DNA of 64,000 nucleotides, taken from contig NZ_JAUYEY010000055.1 of assembly GCF_030689685.1 (NCBI RefSeq), positions 1 through 64,000 of the forward strand, read 5' to 3'. Positions within the stretch are counted from its first letter, which is position 1. Each line of letters starts with the position of its first letter. Positions 26,079 through 38,286 of this stretch are shown here, piece after piece. This DNA is from Polaromonas sp. (GTDB lineage Bacteria > Pseudomonadota > Gammaproteobacteria > Burkholderiales > Burkholderiaceae_C). The notes below the pieces were generated by a model. It did no database searches. It was given only the letters and a program-made list of their open reading frames with translations, and had not been told where the DNA came from. The translations under genes were made by a program, and so were the position numbers.

Positions 26079-28868
26079 TCAACGGGCGCGCTCGCCCCCA
26101 GCCGGGTCCCCTGGCATCTTGAGCACGCGCTGAATCGTCTGCAGCAGGTCGGCATTGGAGGTCGAGGCCTTGACCAGCACCGCGTCAGGCCGGGTGCCGG
26201 CGTCGGGCAACACCTCACTGGCAGAAAACACCACCAGCGCCGGCCGGGGCTGCAGGCTGTCGATCAGTTCCACCAGGTCCCAGCCGGACTCGCTGCCCAG
26301 CCCCAGGTCCAGCAGCACCAGGTCAAAGGGTTTGCCCTGCAGCAGCGCGCGAGCCTCGGTCAGGTTGTTGGCAAATTCAAAGCTCGCAAAATCTGCCGCG
26401 ATGGCGGCGGCGATGTGCTGGATGTCCACATCGTCTTCCACATGCAAAATGCGCGGCTTGCGGCCGTGCAGCGCGGCCACCGCGCGCTGCATGGCCGAAA
26501 CAAGCTGCCCCTCGTCAATCGGCTTGGTCAGCCAGTCCGACACCGCCGAGGGTTTGTGGTCGAGTTGAAGCTGCCCGTCGCCGGCCAGCGTGGAGATCAC
26601 AATGACGGGCAGCGCGCGTGTGGCCTCGTTTTGGCGCAGACTGTTGAGAAAGGCGCCGCCGGTCTGGCCGGGCAGGCGCAGGTCCAGCGTCACCGCGTCG
26701 TAGTTGCCCGTGGTCAGCAGCGCCGATGCCTGCTCTGCGCTGTGGGCCAGCACCGATTCAAACCCCGCCTTGTCCAGCATGATGGCAATCAGCCTGGCCA
26801 CATCCACGTCGGCTTCGCACACCAGGATGCGCGAGCGGGGCGGCAGCGGCGCCGCCTCGGCCGGCCCGCGCCACAGCGGCAACTCAAAGAAAAACGTCGT
26901 GCCTTCGCCGAGCCGGGATGCAAAACCGATGCTGCCGCCCATGCGTTCGACCAGCGCGTGCGAGATGTTCAGGCCCAGCCCGGTGCCGCCCTTCTGGCGG
27001 GAGTCGGACGAGTCGGCCTGCGAGAACTTCTGGAAGATACGGGTGCGAAACTCCTCCGGAATACCGGGGCCGTGGTCGCGCACCTCGACCCGCACGCCCA
27101 GCCCGGCGCGCGTCACATGCACCTCCACCGTGCCACCGGGGGGTGAAAACTTCAGCGCATTGGACAGCAGGTTGGTCACCACCTGCGTGAGCCGGTCGGC
27201 TTCGACATTCACCTGCAGCTCGGGCTCGTCGCCAAGCAGGACCAGGCTGACCTGGTTGGCCAGACCGTAACCTTCGTTGGCCGCAATCGCCTGCGTCAGC
27301 AGCGGCATCAGCGCCATCGGCTGCAAGTCCAGGCGCATCTTGCCGGACTCAATTTTTTCGATGTCCAGAATATCGTTGATGAGCCGGATCAGGCGTTCGC
27401 AATTGTTTTTGGCAATGCCAACCAGCTTCATCGCGGCGTCGGGCAACGGGCCGGCAATACCGCCGGAGATCAGGCCCAGCGAGCCGCGGATGGAGGTCAG
27501 CGGCGTGCGCAATTCATGGCTCACGGTAGAGACAAACTCGCTTTTCAGGCGGTCGATGCGCTTGAGCTCGGTGATGTCGGTGGCCAGCGAATAAAAGCCG
27601 ATGACCTTGCCCTCGTCCGAGCCGTCGCCATAGCGCGGAAAATAATTGACCACATAGTCCCGCACCTTGCCGTTGGCCGAACGCTGCTTGCGCTCGTACA
27701 CCACCGGGTAGCCGGCCAGCACTTCTTCGACCCTGGGGCGCAGCGCCTCGTAAAACGCCGGCTCCATCAGCTCGCGCATGCTTTTGCCCAGAATGTCTTC
27801 GCTGCGCAGGCCAAAGGCCTCCTGGTAGGCGCGGTTGTGAAAGCGGCAGCGCTGCCCGGCATCCACATAGGCGATCAGCGCCGGCACGGCGTCGGTGATC
27901 TCGCGTAACTGGCGCTCGCTGGCGCGCACCCGGTCACTGGAGCGGCGCATCGAGGTCGTGTCGCGGCCCGTGCCCCGGTAACCGGTGAAACGCCCCGCAG
28001 CGTCAAAAATCGGCACACCGCTGATGCTCAGGTGGCGCACCTGGCCTTCGGAGTCCAGCCGCGTGACTTCAAAATCACGAAACGGCTCGCGCCTTGCAAG
28101 CAGCGCCTCGTGCGCTGCCCATTGGCTGTCGTCCATGTTCACATAGGGCAACTCGCGGCGCAGTTTGCCAATGCTGCTGTTGCTGGTGAGCGGGCCCAAG
28201 TCAACCAGTTCACCCGAGATCTGGACAAAGCGGAAATTTTCATCCTGCTCCCAAAACCAGTCGGTGGACAACTGGACCAGCGCGCGAAAGCGTTCCTCGT
28301 TCGCGCGCGAAAGCTGCTCGGCGAGCTTGCGCTCGGTGATGTCCTGCAACTGCGAGATGAAGTGCAGCGGCCGGCCCTGCGCGTCGCGCACCAGCGAGCA
28401 GGTCAATGCGGCCCACACCAGGCCGCCCGACTTGTGCAGGTAGCGCTTTTCACGCTGGTAGGTTTCAATCTCGCCGGCCAGCGCGCGGCTGCGTTGCAGG
28501 ATGTCCTCGGCCATGTCGTCCGGGTGGGTGACCTCGGGCGCGCCAGTGGCCATCAACTCGGCCTGCGAGTAACCGAACATCTCGCAAAACGCCCGGTTGA
28601 CGCGCAGCCGGCGCGAGTCGGTGCCGAGCACCGACATGCCGATGGCCGCGTTCTCGAAGGCGCTGGTGAACTGTTGCTCGCTGGCCGCATCGCCGGCAGC
28701 GGGCTGGGCTTGCAGCGCTTGCTGTTGTTGCGCTGCCCACTCATAGGCCTGGAGCTGGGCCGCTTGCCGCAACAGCTGCTGCTGCAGGTCGTCAGTCAAG
28801 CGGGTCAGTGTCAGCACGCGGTCTTGCAGGCGTTGCGCCTTCAGCGGGTTCTGCTCCGTCTGCTTCAT
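26079..28868 (-). CDS. PAS-domain hybrid histidine kinase with two C-terminal receiver domains
   Basis: 929 residues from MKQTEQNPLKAQ. An N-terminal coiled coil (about 10-55) is followed by three PAS/PAC units (NAAIGMSVLGTDSRRLRVNRAFCEMFGYS; ERFRALVQLSTDWFWEQDENF; RQLREITDAVPALIAYVDAGQR). HisKA has SHELRTPLTSIRGSLG (His near 450). The HATPase has NAL.KFSPPGG, DHGPGIP and GTGLGLNIS. REC1 has LDLRLPG near 726 and REC2 LLDLGLG near 856. No membrane helix is apparent, so it senses cytoplasmic signals. No Hpt domain or partner regulator lies nearby; output is unknown. Confidence 0.92.
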   Translation of the reverse strand: MKQTEQNPLKAQRLQDRVLTLTRLTDDLQQQLLRQAAQLQAYEWAAQQQQALQAQPAAGDAASEQQFTSAFENAAIGMSVLGTDSRRLRVNRAFCEMFGYSQAELMATGAPEVTHPDDMAEDILQRSRALAGEIETYQREKRYLHKSGGLVWAALTCSLVRDAQGRPLHFISQLQDITERKLAEQLSRANEERFRALVQLSTDWFWEQDENFRFVQISGELVDLGPLTSNSSIGKLRRELPYVNMDDSQWAAHEALLARREPFRDFEVTRLDSEGQVRHLSISGVPIFDAAGRFTGYRGTGRDTTSMRRSSDRVRASERQLREITDAVPALIAYVDAGQRCRFHNRAYQEAFGLRSEDILGKSMRELMEPAFYEALRPRVEEVLAGYPVVYERKQRSANGKVRDYVVNYFPRYGDGSDEGKVIGFYSLATDITELKRIDRLKSEFVSTVSHELRTPLTSIRGSLGLISGGIAGPLPDAAMKLVGIAKNNCERLIRLINDILDIEKIESGKMRLDLQPMALMPLLTQAIAANEGYGLANQVSLVLLGDEPELQVNVEADRLTQVVTNLLSNALKFSPPGGTVEVHVTRAGLGVRVEVRDHGPGIPEEFRTRIFQKFSQADSSDSRQKGGTGLGLNISHALVERMGGSIGFASRLGEGTTFFFELPLWRGPAEAAPLPPRSRILVCEADVDVARLIAIMLDKAGFESVLAHSAEQASALLTTGNYDAVTLDLRLPGQTGGAFLNSLRQNEATRALPVIVISTLAGDGQLQLDHKPSAVSDWLTKPIDEGQLVSAMQRAVAALHGRKPRILHVEDDVDIQHIAAAIAADFASFEFANNLTEARALLQGKPFDLVLLDLGLGSESGWDLVELIDSLQPRPALVVFSASEVLPDAGTRPDAVLVKASTSNADLLQTIQRVLKMPGDPAGGERAR

Positions 28869-29005
28869 GCTTGTCCTGTGAATTGTCGGGCCAGGGGCCG
28901 ACACTCGCGGGACGCTGGCCACCGGCTTGCCAGTGCGATGGCCGAGTATCTGGGATTTTCCCGTCTTTGACCGCGCGCGAGCGCGGGCTTTTGACGGGGT
29001 TATCC

Positions 29006-29254
29006 CTAGCGCTTGCCGGTCACAGCGCGGTAGATGAACAACAGAATGATCGCGCCCAGCACGGCGGCGATGAAGCCCGCCGACTCACCGACCTGGTAAA
29101 AGCCCAGGAAGCGGCCAAGGTAGGTGGCAATGACCGAGCCGACGATACCGATGATGACAGTGATGATGAAGCCAGCCGGGTCGCGGCCGGGCATCAAAAA
29201 CTTGGCAACAATGCCGACAACAAAGCCGATGAGAATGGTCCAGAGAATGCCCAT
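29006..29254 (-). CDS. GlsB/YeaQ/YmgE-family small membrane protein
   Basis: 82 residues, three hydrophobic helices: GILWTILIGFVVGIVAKFLM, a Gly-rich second helix in PAGFIITVIIGIVGSVIATYL, and FIAAVLGAIILLFIYRAV. Known as transglycosylase-associated protein, often stress-induced; molecular role unclear. Monocistronic by spacing. The region 29255-29483 upstream holds its promoter and a dispersed repeat. Confidence 0.9.
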   Translation of the reverse strand: MGILWTILIGFVVGIVAKFLMPGRDPAGFIITVIIGIVGSVIATYLGRFLGFYQVGESAGFIAAVLGAIILLFIYRAVTGKR

Positions 29255-29408
29255 GGTGGTCTTTCAGAAGTAGTTGGGGGGTTGAAAAGCCGACCCAGTC
29301 AGCTAAACCGTGAGACTACGCAAGGCGCGCGACAGCGCCTATCGGAAAGTCTGCCCGCCTGCTGTAGGACCAGAGGTACAGCCATGCCGCCCGGCTGGCG
29401 TTTGAGAG

Positions 29409-29468
29409 CGAAATCAGCCTCCAGCCCATGCGGGACGGGCGCAAGCAGCTATGAAAAACATAGCAATT
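29409..29468 (+). repeat. Dispersed polar repeat, copy 9
   Basis: CGAAATCAGCCTCCAGCCCA, TGCGGGACGGGCGC, AAGCAGCTATGAAAAACATAGC. This copy ends with the ATAGC variant (TATG..CATAGC gives a short inverted end), as in copies 1 and 10. Confidence 0.88.
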
Positions 29469-29483
29469 TAAACATAACCTGGA

Positions 29484-30728
29484 TCAGTTGGGGGTTTTGG
29501 GCGGGCCGGGCAGCGCGGTAAACGCCAGCGCACCCAGCGCCAGCAGCAGCGCAATCGCCGCCAGCACGGCGGTGTAGGGCTCGGCGCCGTAGCTGGCCGC
29601 GAGCGAGGCGACCAGGCCAGTGAACCACTGCATGGCCGCCACCCCGAGAAAGATCGCCATGGTGAAGACGGCCATGGCGCGACCGGTCATGGCCGCCGGA
29701 TAGGCCGAGCGCACGTCGGCGTACTGCAGCACCATGAAGCCCGAGAGCAGGCCGATCACCACCGGACCGACCACGTCGACCACGGTGTTGTGCGTCATCG
29801 CAAACGCGGCAAACAGCGCGGCCAGCAGCAGCGTGAAGCCGGTGATCCAGCGGCGCCGGTGTTTCGGGCCGGGGTCAAACCGCCCGAACAGCGGCGGTCC
29901 GAACAGCGAGGCCAGCGACATCACCAGCGCCACGTTGCCGCTCTGCACCAGCGAAAAACCGTGCCGCTCCATCAGCAGCGGCCCCAGCCACAGGCCGCGC
30001 AGCGCGATGAAAGAGGCATACCCGACGCAGGCCAGCAGCAGGATGCCCAGCGTGTGCGGCAAGGTGAACAGCGCGCCGAAGCCGGCCAGCGCCTGGCGCA
30101 CCGACTCTTTCGGGTGCGTGTTGTGCGCGGCCTGCACTGGCTCATGCACCAGCGCCCAGATCAGCAGCCAGGCCAGCCCCGCGAGACCACCCAGCGCCCA
30201 GAAGCCCATGCGCCAGGACGAGGCCTCGATCAGCCAGGCCAGCGGCGTGCCGGTCAGCAGCATGCCGATGCCGCCCAGGCCCAGCGTGATGCCGGAGATC
30301 GCGGCGAAGCGGTCGGCCGGCATGTTGCGCGCGATGAACACGGTGCAGACCAGAAAGGCGGGCGCGCAGCCGATGCCAATCAGCACCTGGCCGGCCAGCA
30401 GCATGCCAAAACTGCTGGACGCCGCCGACAGCGCTGCGCCGGCCACCGCCACCGGAAAAGCCAGCAGCACGGTGCGGCGCACGCCGTGCAGGTCGATGCC
30501 AATGCCCATGAAGAGCTGCATGGCGCCAAACGCAAAGTGAAAAGACCCGGCAAACAGGCCCAGCGCTTTGGCATCCAGACCAAAGTCGGCCTGCAGCGGC
30601 GTGGCCATGATGGCGGCCACACTGCGAAAAGCCTGGCTCAGTGCAAACGCCGTGGTCAGCGCCAGCAGCATGATCCAGGTGGCGCGGCTGGAAGCCGGGG
30701 CCGGCGATGGCGCGGAAGCGGAGGTCAT
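29484..30728 (-). CDS. MFS transporter
   Basis: 414 residues from MTSASAPSPAPASSRATWIM, twelve predicted membrane helices. The MFS loop 2-3 motif is represented by GIGIDLHGVRRTVLL; GQVLIGIGCAPAFLVCTVFIA lies in helix 4. The start at 30728 gives the family N-terminus; the frame open to 31550 runs over the TRAP gene in another frame. It is last in the 13-gene run, 80 nt after dctM, so membership of that operon is probable but not certain. Substrate unknown; an organic anion would fit the context. Confidence 0.85.
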   Translation of the reverse strand: MTSASAPSPAPASSRATWIMLLALTTAFALSQAFRSVAAIMATPLQADFGLDAKALGLFAGSFHFAFGAMQLFMGIGIDLHGVRRTVLLAFPVAVAGAALSAASSSFGMLLAGQVLIGIGCAPAFLVCTVFIARNMPADRFAAISGITLGLGGIGMLLTGTPLAWLIEASSWRMGFWALGGLAGLAWLLIWALVHEPVQAAHNTHPKESVRQALAGFGALFTLPHTLGILLLACVGYASFIALRGLWLGPLLMERHGFSLVQSGNVALVMSLASLFGPPLFGRFDPGPKHRRRWITGFTLLLAALFAAFAMTHNTVVDVVGPVVIGLLSGFMVLQYADVRSAYPAAMTGRAMAVFTMAIFLGVAAMQWFTGLVASLAASYGAEPYTAVLAAIALLLALGALAFTALPGPPKTPN

Positions 30729-30808
30729 GCTGCTGAGCGTACACGACGCACCAGACCGGGCATGACGCGTGTTTGCCAGGCCAGGCCCAGTCAGGACAGG
30801 ACAGGGCC

Positions 30809-32127
30809 CTAACCGATCAGTTTGGGCAGCCAGGTCGCGATTTGCGGTATGAAAAACACGGCCGTCAACAGGATCAGGCTCATCACCACATAAGGCACCA
30901 CCGCAATAAAGATGTGGGCCATGGTGACCGAAGGCGGCGCCACGCCGCGCATGGTCATGAGCAGCAGGCCGTGTGGCGGCAGCAGCAGGCCCAGTTGCAT
31001 GCAGATCAGAAACATCACGCCGAACCAGATTGGATCGATCCCCAACGCCTGGACGATGGGCATGAAGATCGGCAGCGTGATCATCATCATGCTGACCTGG
31101 TCCACAAAGATGCCGAGGAAGATCAGCATCAGCATCATGCCCACCACAATCATGTCGGTGGACCAGCCCTGACCGGTGATGAACTGCACCAGTCCGTTGC
31201 TGGCGCCCGAGAACGACAGGATTTGTGCAAAGGTGGTGGCGCCCAGGATGATGAATAAAATCATGCCCGAGATGCCGGCCGTGCCCTTGAGCGCCTTGAG
31301 TACCGCGTCCCACGTCAAGGCTCGGTAACACGCGGCCAGCAGCATGGTGGCAAAGGCGCCGAGGGCTGCGCATTCGGTCGGTGTGGCCCAGCCGGCCGCC
31401 AGCGCGCCGACCACCACGCCAAAAATCGACAGCGTGGGCAGCACATAGGCAAAAAATGGATGCCAGCGCGCCCAGCCCCGGTGCCGCACCACGTCGTCGG
31501 CGTCGGGCGGCGCCAAGTGCGGGCTGATGCTGACGCGAATGATGATCCACAGCACAAAAGCAATCGACAGGATCACGCCCGGCAGCACGCCGCCTATCAG
31601 CAGCTTGGAAATCGAGATGCCCGACAGCGACCCCAGCAGCACCGTCAGCGCCGACGGCGGGATCAGCATGTCCACCGCGCCAATCGCCATGATGGGGCCA
31701 GTCGCGATGGTCGGGTGGTAACCGCGCGAAAGCATGATGGGCAGCATCAGCGAGCCCAGCATGGCGGTGGTGGCAATCGTCGAGCCCGAGATCGCCGAAA
31801 ACACCGTTCCCGCCACCACGGCCACCACGGCCAGGCGACCCGGCACATGTTTGATCAGCCGCTCCACGCCTTCGATCACCTTGAGCGCCAGGCCGGTGTG
31901 AAACAGGATCTCCCCCATCAGCACAAACAACGGAATCGGCGTCAGCGAAAACGCCGTGACCGAGCTCACGCTGCTGCGTGCCAGTTGCATCAGCCCCGGC
32001 TCCCCGCCCATGTAGAGCCAGGCGCCGACGATGTTGATGGCGATGAAAGTCAGCGCCACCGGCATGCCGATGAACAACAGCACCATGGAGCCGCCGAGCA
32101 TCAGCAGCGCAGCAAAACCCCAGCTAC

Positions 32128-32131
<4 letters not shown>
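30809..32131 (-). CDS. dctM: TRAP transporter large permease (DctM)
   Basis: 440 residues, about 12 membrane helices, DctM family: N-terminal LMLGGSMVLLFIGMPVALTF, the LFVLMGEILFHTGLA segment and SGSTIATTAMLGSLMLPIMLSRGY. It carries Na+- or H+-coupled uptake of a carboxylate delivered by the periplasmic DctP protein. Its start overlaps the end of dctQ by 4 nt. No sequence feature defines the substrate. Confidence 0.93.
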
Positions 32132-34406
<2,275 letters not shown>

Positions 34407-34410
<4 letters not shown>

Positions 34411-35171
34411 GACAGCGCTCCCTCGTTGCTGCCAAGGTAGGCGGCAGCGACGGCAGGGTCTGCGCGCACAGCGGCAGGTTTGCCGGTGGCAATGATGCGG
34501 CCATTGACCAGCACGGATACCGTGTCGGCCAGCCGGAAGACCGCCTCCACATCATGCTCGATCAGCAGCACCGCAAAATCGCGGCGCAGGCTGTCGATCA
34601 GTCGGGTCATGGTCTCAGACTCCTGCGGGCCCATGCCCGCCAAAGGCTCGTCCAGCAAGACCAGCTTCGGGTTTCCGGCCAGCGCCATGCCGACTTCAAG
34701 TGCCCGCTGCTCGCCGTGCGACAGCTGCTCGATGCGCCAGTTGTGTTTGGCTGTCAAACCCAGACGCTCAAGCTGCGCGTGTGCACGGTCGAACAGCGCC
34801 CTGTCTGCGCGGACTGGCCGCCAGGCTGAAAAGGTGCGGCCCTCTGCAGCTTGCAGGGCCAACGCCATGTTGTCCGCCACCGGCAGGCTTTTGAACAAAC
34901 GGGTGATCTGAAATGACCGGGAAAGGCCGCGCCGCGCGCGCTGATGCGTGACAAGTTGCGTGATGTCTGATCCATCAAAATGCACCGACCCGCTGTCGCT
35001 GGCCAACTGGCCTGACAGTTGAGACACCAGGGTCGTTTTGCCGGCACCGTTAGGGCCGATCAAAGCATGGATTTCACCGTGAATGACCTGCAAATTAACC
35101 TGATCAGTGGCCACCACGCCGCCGAAGCGCTTGTTCAATTGGCGCACGTCCAGTAGTGGAGCGCCTCTCAT
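34407..35171 (-). CDS. livG: Branched-chain-amino-acid-type ABC transporter ATPase (LivG)
   Basis: 254 residues from MRGAPLLDVRQLNKRFGG. Walker A is [15 protein letters not shown], signature QLSHGEQRALEVGMAL and Walker B LVLLDEPLAGMGPQE; the switch His is LLIEHDVEAVF. Start 35171 (not 35186) gives the 4-nt ATGA overlap with livM that is usual in this run. Functions as a heterodimer with LivF on LivHM. Confidence 0.93.
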
Positions 35172-36115
35172 TTGCGCAGCTTCCATTGCGCCAGTGAGGT
35201 CAGCATGCCGGTCAGGCCATGGCGCGCAAACAGCACCACGGCGAGCAGCACCCAGCCGGTCCAGAACTCAAAGTACGGTGTGTAGGCAGACAGCACTTCC
35301 TGCATCAGCAACAGGGCGGCTGCGCCCAGCACACCACCCCATACGGTGCCCACGCCGCCGAGGATTACCATTACCAGCAGGGTGGCAGACTGCGTCCAGT
35401 GCAACAGATTCGGGCTCACATAACCCTGGAGGTTGACGCTGAGGCCACCGGCGACCCCGCAGACAATGCCGGCGACAACAAAGAGTACCAGTTTGCAGGC
35501 AAACACCGGCAGGCCAAGCGCCTCGGCGCGCACCTCGTCGTCGCGCAGCGCCTGCACAGCGCGCCCGAAGCGCGAATGAACAAAGCGCTGAAGAAAAATG
35601 AGTGTCAGCGCCAGCACTGCCAGTGCGACGTAATAAAAAGTGGTTTGATCGCGCAGGTCAAATCCGAAAGGCAGCAGTGAGCGGACGCGTACCGTAAGGC
35701 CCTCGTCGCCACCGTAACCCTTGATGGAGTTGGCGAGGTAAAACAGCATTTGCGCAAATGCCAGCGTGATCATGATGAAGTACACACCGCGTGTGCGCAA
35801 TGAAATCGCGCCGATGACCAGCGCGACCACGCCGACCACCGCTGTGATGACGAGCAGATGCATTGCGCCGGACTGCACGCCTTCGCTGAGCAAAATACCC
35901 GTGCTGTAAGCCCCGAGTCCAAAGAAAGCGGCATGGCCCAGGGAGACCATTCCGCCGTAGCCAATCAGCAGGTTCAGGCTGGTCGCGGCAATGGCGTAGA
36001 CAACGATGCGGCTGGCCACGCTGAGGTAAAAATCGATACCCGCCGCCTGCAATACCCAGGGCAATGCCAGTGCGACGAGAATCCCCGCGACCGCGCCGAA
36101 TTGTGCGGGGCTCAT
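35168..36115 (-). CDS. livM: Branched-chain-amino-acid-type ABC transporter permease (LivM)
   Basis: 315 residues from MSPAQFGAVAGILVALALPW. About ten membrane helices; the family segment LNLLIGYGGMVSLGHAAFFGLGAYS and the EAA-like loop VQALRDDEVRAEALGL are present. The start overlaps livH's stop by one base. The longer open frame to 36430 runs through livH in another frame. Confidence 0.93.
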   Translation of the reverse strand: MSPAQFGAVAGILVALALPWVLQAAGIDFYLSVASRIVVYAIAATSLNLLIGYGGMVSLGHAAFFGLGAYSTGILLSEGVQSGAMHLLVITAVVGVVALVIGAISLRTRGVYFIMITLAFAQMLFYLANSIKGYGGDEGLTVRVRSLLPFGFDLRDQTTFYYVALAVLALTLIFLQRFVHSRFGRAVQALRDDEVRAEALGLPVFACKLVLFVVAGIVCGVAGGLSVNLQGYVSPNLLHWTQSATLLVMVILGGVGTVWGGVLGAAALLLMQEVLSAYTPYFEFWTGWVLLAVVLFARHGLTGMLTSLAQWKLRK

Positions 36116-37047
36116 CAACTGCGCACCGGAAACAGGCCTTGCGGACGAAACACCAGCATCACAGCCATCAGCAGGTAAACCGAGATGGAAGCCAGCGCTG
36201 GCCCTGCCGCGCTGGCCCACTGTAGCGGCAACGCTTCGCGAAGAAGCTGTTGCAGCAACGTGCGGCCCAGCGTGTCGACCACGCCCACCAGCAGTGCGCC
36301 AACAAGTGCACCGCGGATCGAGCCAATCCCTCCGATCACGATAACTACAAAAGCCAGAATCAGGATGTTCTCGCCCATGCCCACCTGCACCGCCAGCAGC
36401 GGCGCAAGCAGGCTGCCCGCCACTGCGCACAAGGCAGCGCCCAGACCGAAGACGAGCGTGAAGAGTCGTGCAACATTGACGCCCATCGCTGCGCTCATGT
36501 CACGGTTGGAGGCGCCGGCCCTCACAAGGGCACCGACGCGCGTTTTTTGCACCAGCAGATAAAGCACTCCCGCGACGACCAACCCCGCGCCAATAAGCAG
36601 CAGGCGCCAAGCCGAATACTGCAGTCCGGGAAGCAACTCGACCGGCCCGCTTAACGCCTGTGGTGCAGCCAGCAGCAGGTCGTTGCCAAAAATCATCTTG
36701 ATACCGTCATTGATGATCAGGATCAGCGCGAACGTGGCGAGTACCTGCGTGAGGTGATCGCGGGCGTACAGGGTGCGCAGCAGCGACGCCTCCAGCAGCA
36801 TGCCAAACAGTGCGGTCAGGACCACCGCACCCAGCACACCGAGCAAAAACGAGCCGGTCAACCCGACCAGCCAGGCGGCAAGAAACGCGCCAATCATGTA
36901 GAGCGAGCCATGCGCCAGGTTGATCATGTCCATGACACCAAACACCAACGTCAAACCGGCCGCCAGCAGGAACAGCATGAGTCCGAGTTGAAGGCCGTTA
37001 AGGGCCTGCTCAATAAGAAAGAGGCCGCTCATTGGGTTCAGGCTCAC
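36115..37047 (-). CDS. livH: Branched-chain-amino-acid-type ABC transporter permease (LivH)
   Basis: 310 residues. LivH signature AAGLTLVFGVMDMINLAHGSLYMIGAFLAAW and the cytoplasmic loop GALVRAGASNRDMSAAMGVNVARLF. Pairs with LivM. Starts 9 nt after the binding-protein gene. In catabolic operons LivHMGF systems frequently import aromatic acids and other carboxylates rather than branched-chain amino acids. Confidence 0.93.
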   Translation of the reverse strand: MSLNPMSGLFLIEQALNGLQLGLMLFLLAAGLTLVFGVMDMINLAHGSLYMIGAFLAAWLVGLTGSFLLGVLGAVVLTALFGMLLEASLLRTLYARDHLTQVLATFALILIINDGIKMIFGNDLLLAAPQALSGPVELLPGLQYSAWRLLLIGAGLVVAGVLYLLVQKTRVGALVRAGASNRDMSAAMGVNVARLFTLVFGLGAALCAVAGSLLAPLLAVQVGMGENILILAFVVIVIGGIGSIRGALVGALLVGVVDTLGRTLLQQLLREALPLQWASAAGPALASISVYLLMAVMLVFRPQGLFPVRS

Positions 37048-37056
37048 CCGGTTTCA

Positions 37057-38256
37057 TTAGCGCATTGCGCACTGCTGAACGTAGGCGTCGCCGTGGTCAC
37101 GCAGTATCGGTTCGTTAAACGATTTGTTGATCAGGCCGCCCTGGCCATCGCTGCCCACGGTTCGCACGTAGTAGTTTTGGATTGGATACTGGTTGGTGTT
37201 GAACTTGAAGGGTCCACGCACCGACTCAAAGCGTGCGCTGCGAAGGGCTTTGCGCAGCGCTTCCTGGTCGTCCAGTTTGCCTTTGGTGTCACGCACCGCC
37301 GCGTTGATCAGCTGTGCGGCATCGTAGCCCTGAGAAGCGTACAGCGTCGGGATACGCTTGTATTCCTTTCGAAACTCGGCCATGAACTTCAGATTAGCCG
37401 GGTTGTTGAAGTCGGGGGACCAGTGCGCCGTGTTGAAGAGTCCGGCCATTGAAGCGCCCACCGGGTTGATTACATCCTGGTCTGCGCTGAAGCCTGGAAG
37501 CAGGAGCATGGTTTCCTTGCCCAGCCCGGCGCTCACAAATTGTTTGATGAAGTTGATGCCCATGCCGCCCGGCAAGAATATGTAGAGAACTTGCGGTTTG
37601 GCGGCGCGGATTTCTGCCAGCTCTGCGGCATAGTCAAGCTGGCCAAGTTTGGTGTAGTTCTCGCCGACCACCTGGCCCTTGAAGGTGCGCTTGAAACCAG
37701 CCAACGAATCCTTGCCTGCCTGGTAGTTGGGCGCAAGCAGATAGACGCTCTTGACATCACGCTGGTTGGCGAACGCGCCCGCTGCCTCGTGGTAAGCGTC
37801 GTTGGGCCATGACACGGCGAAGAACAGCGGGTTGCAATCCTTGCCGGCCATTGATGACGGCGCGGCATTGGGGCTGATGTAGATCACCTTGTTGTCGAGC
37901 GCTTCGGGCAAGGAGGCCAGCATGATGTTGGAAAACACCACGCCCGTCATGAAGTCAACTTTGTCGCGTTTGATGTTCCGCTCAAAAAGCTGGCGCGCAA
38001 CATCGGGCTTGAACTGGTCATCGCTGATCAGTACTTCTGCTGGCAGGCCGCCGAGTTTTCCACCATTGAGCTTGACCGCGAGCAGAAAGCCGTCACGAAT
38101 GTCAATACCCAGCGCGGACGACGGCCCGGAAAGGGTGCTGACAAAACCGACCTTGACCTTGTCAGCGGCCAGCGCCGTAGCGCCCAGCGCAACCAGCGCC
38201 AATCCTGAAAAGATTTTTTTCAAAGCGTTGTATCGAAGGCTATTGCAGGCATCCAT
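37057..38256 (-). CDS. livK: Liv-type ABC transporter substrate-binding protein
   Basis: 399 residues; signal peptide ALKKIFSGLALVALGATALAAD after a somewhat long basic N-terminus. Type I periplasmic binding fold: KVKVGFVSTLSGPSSALGIDIRDGFLLAVKLNGGKLGG and KVIYISPNAAPSSMAGKDCNPLFFAVSWPND. This branch is typical of binding proteins in aromatic-acid operons, but ligand cannot be read from sequence. RBS GGGAGAG. It follows the oxygenase beta gene by 30 nt. Confidence 0.9.
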   Translation of the reverse strand: MDACNSLRYNALKKIFSGLALVALGATALAADKVKVGFVSTLSGPSSALGIDIRDGFLLAVKLNGGKLGGLPAEVLISDDQFKPDVARQLFERNIKRDKVDFMTGVVFSNIMLASLPEALDNKVIYISPNAAPSSMAGKDCNPLFFAVSWPNDAYHEAAGAFANQRDVKSVYLLAPNYQAGKDSLAGFKRTFKGQVVGENYTKLGQLDYAAELAEIRAAKPQVLYIFLPGGMGINFIKQFVSAGLGKETMLLLPGFSADQDVINPVGASMAGLFNTAHWSPDFNNPANLKFMAEFRKEYKRIPTLYASQGYDAAQLINAAVRDTKGKLDDQEALRKALRSARFESVRGPFKFNTNQYPIQNYYVRTVGSDGQGGLINKSFNEPILRDHGDAYVQQCAMR

Positions 38257-38286
38257 GGTGCTCTCCCGTTTAGGTTATTTGACAGA

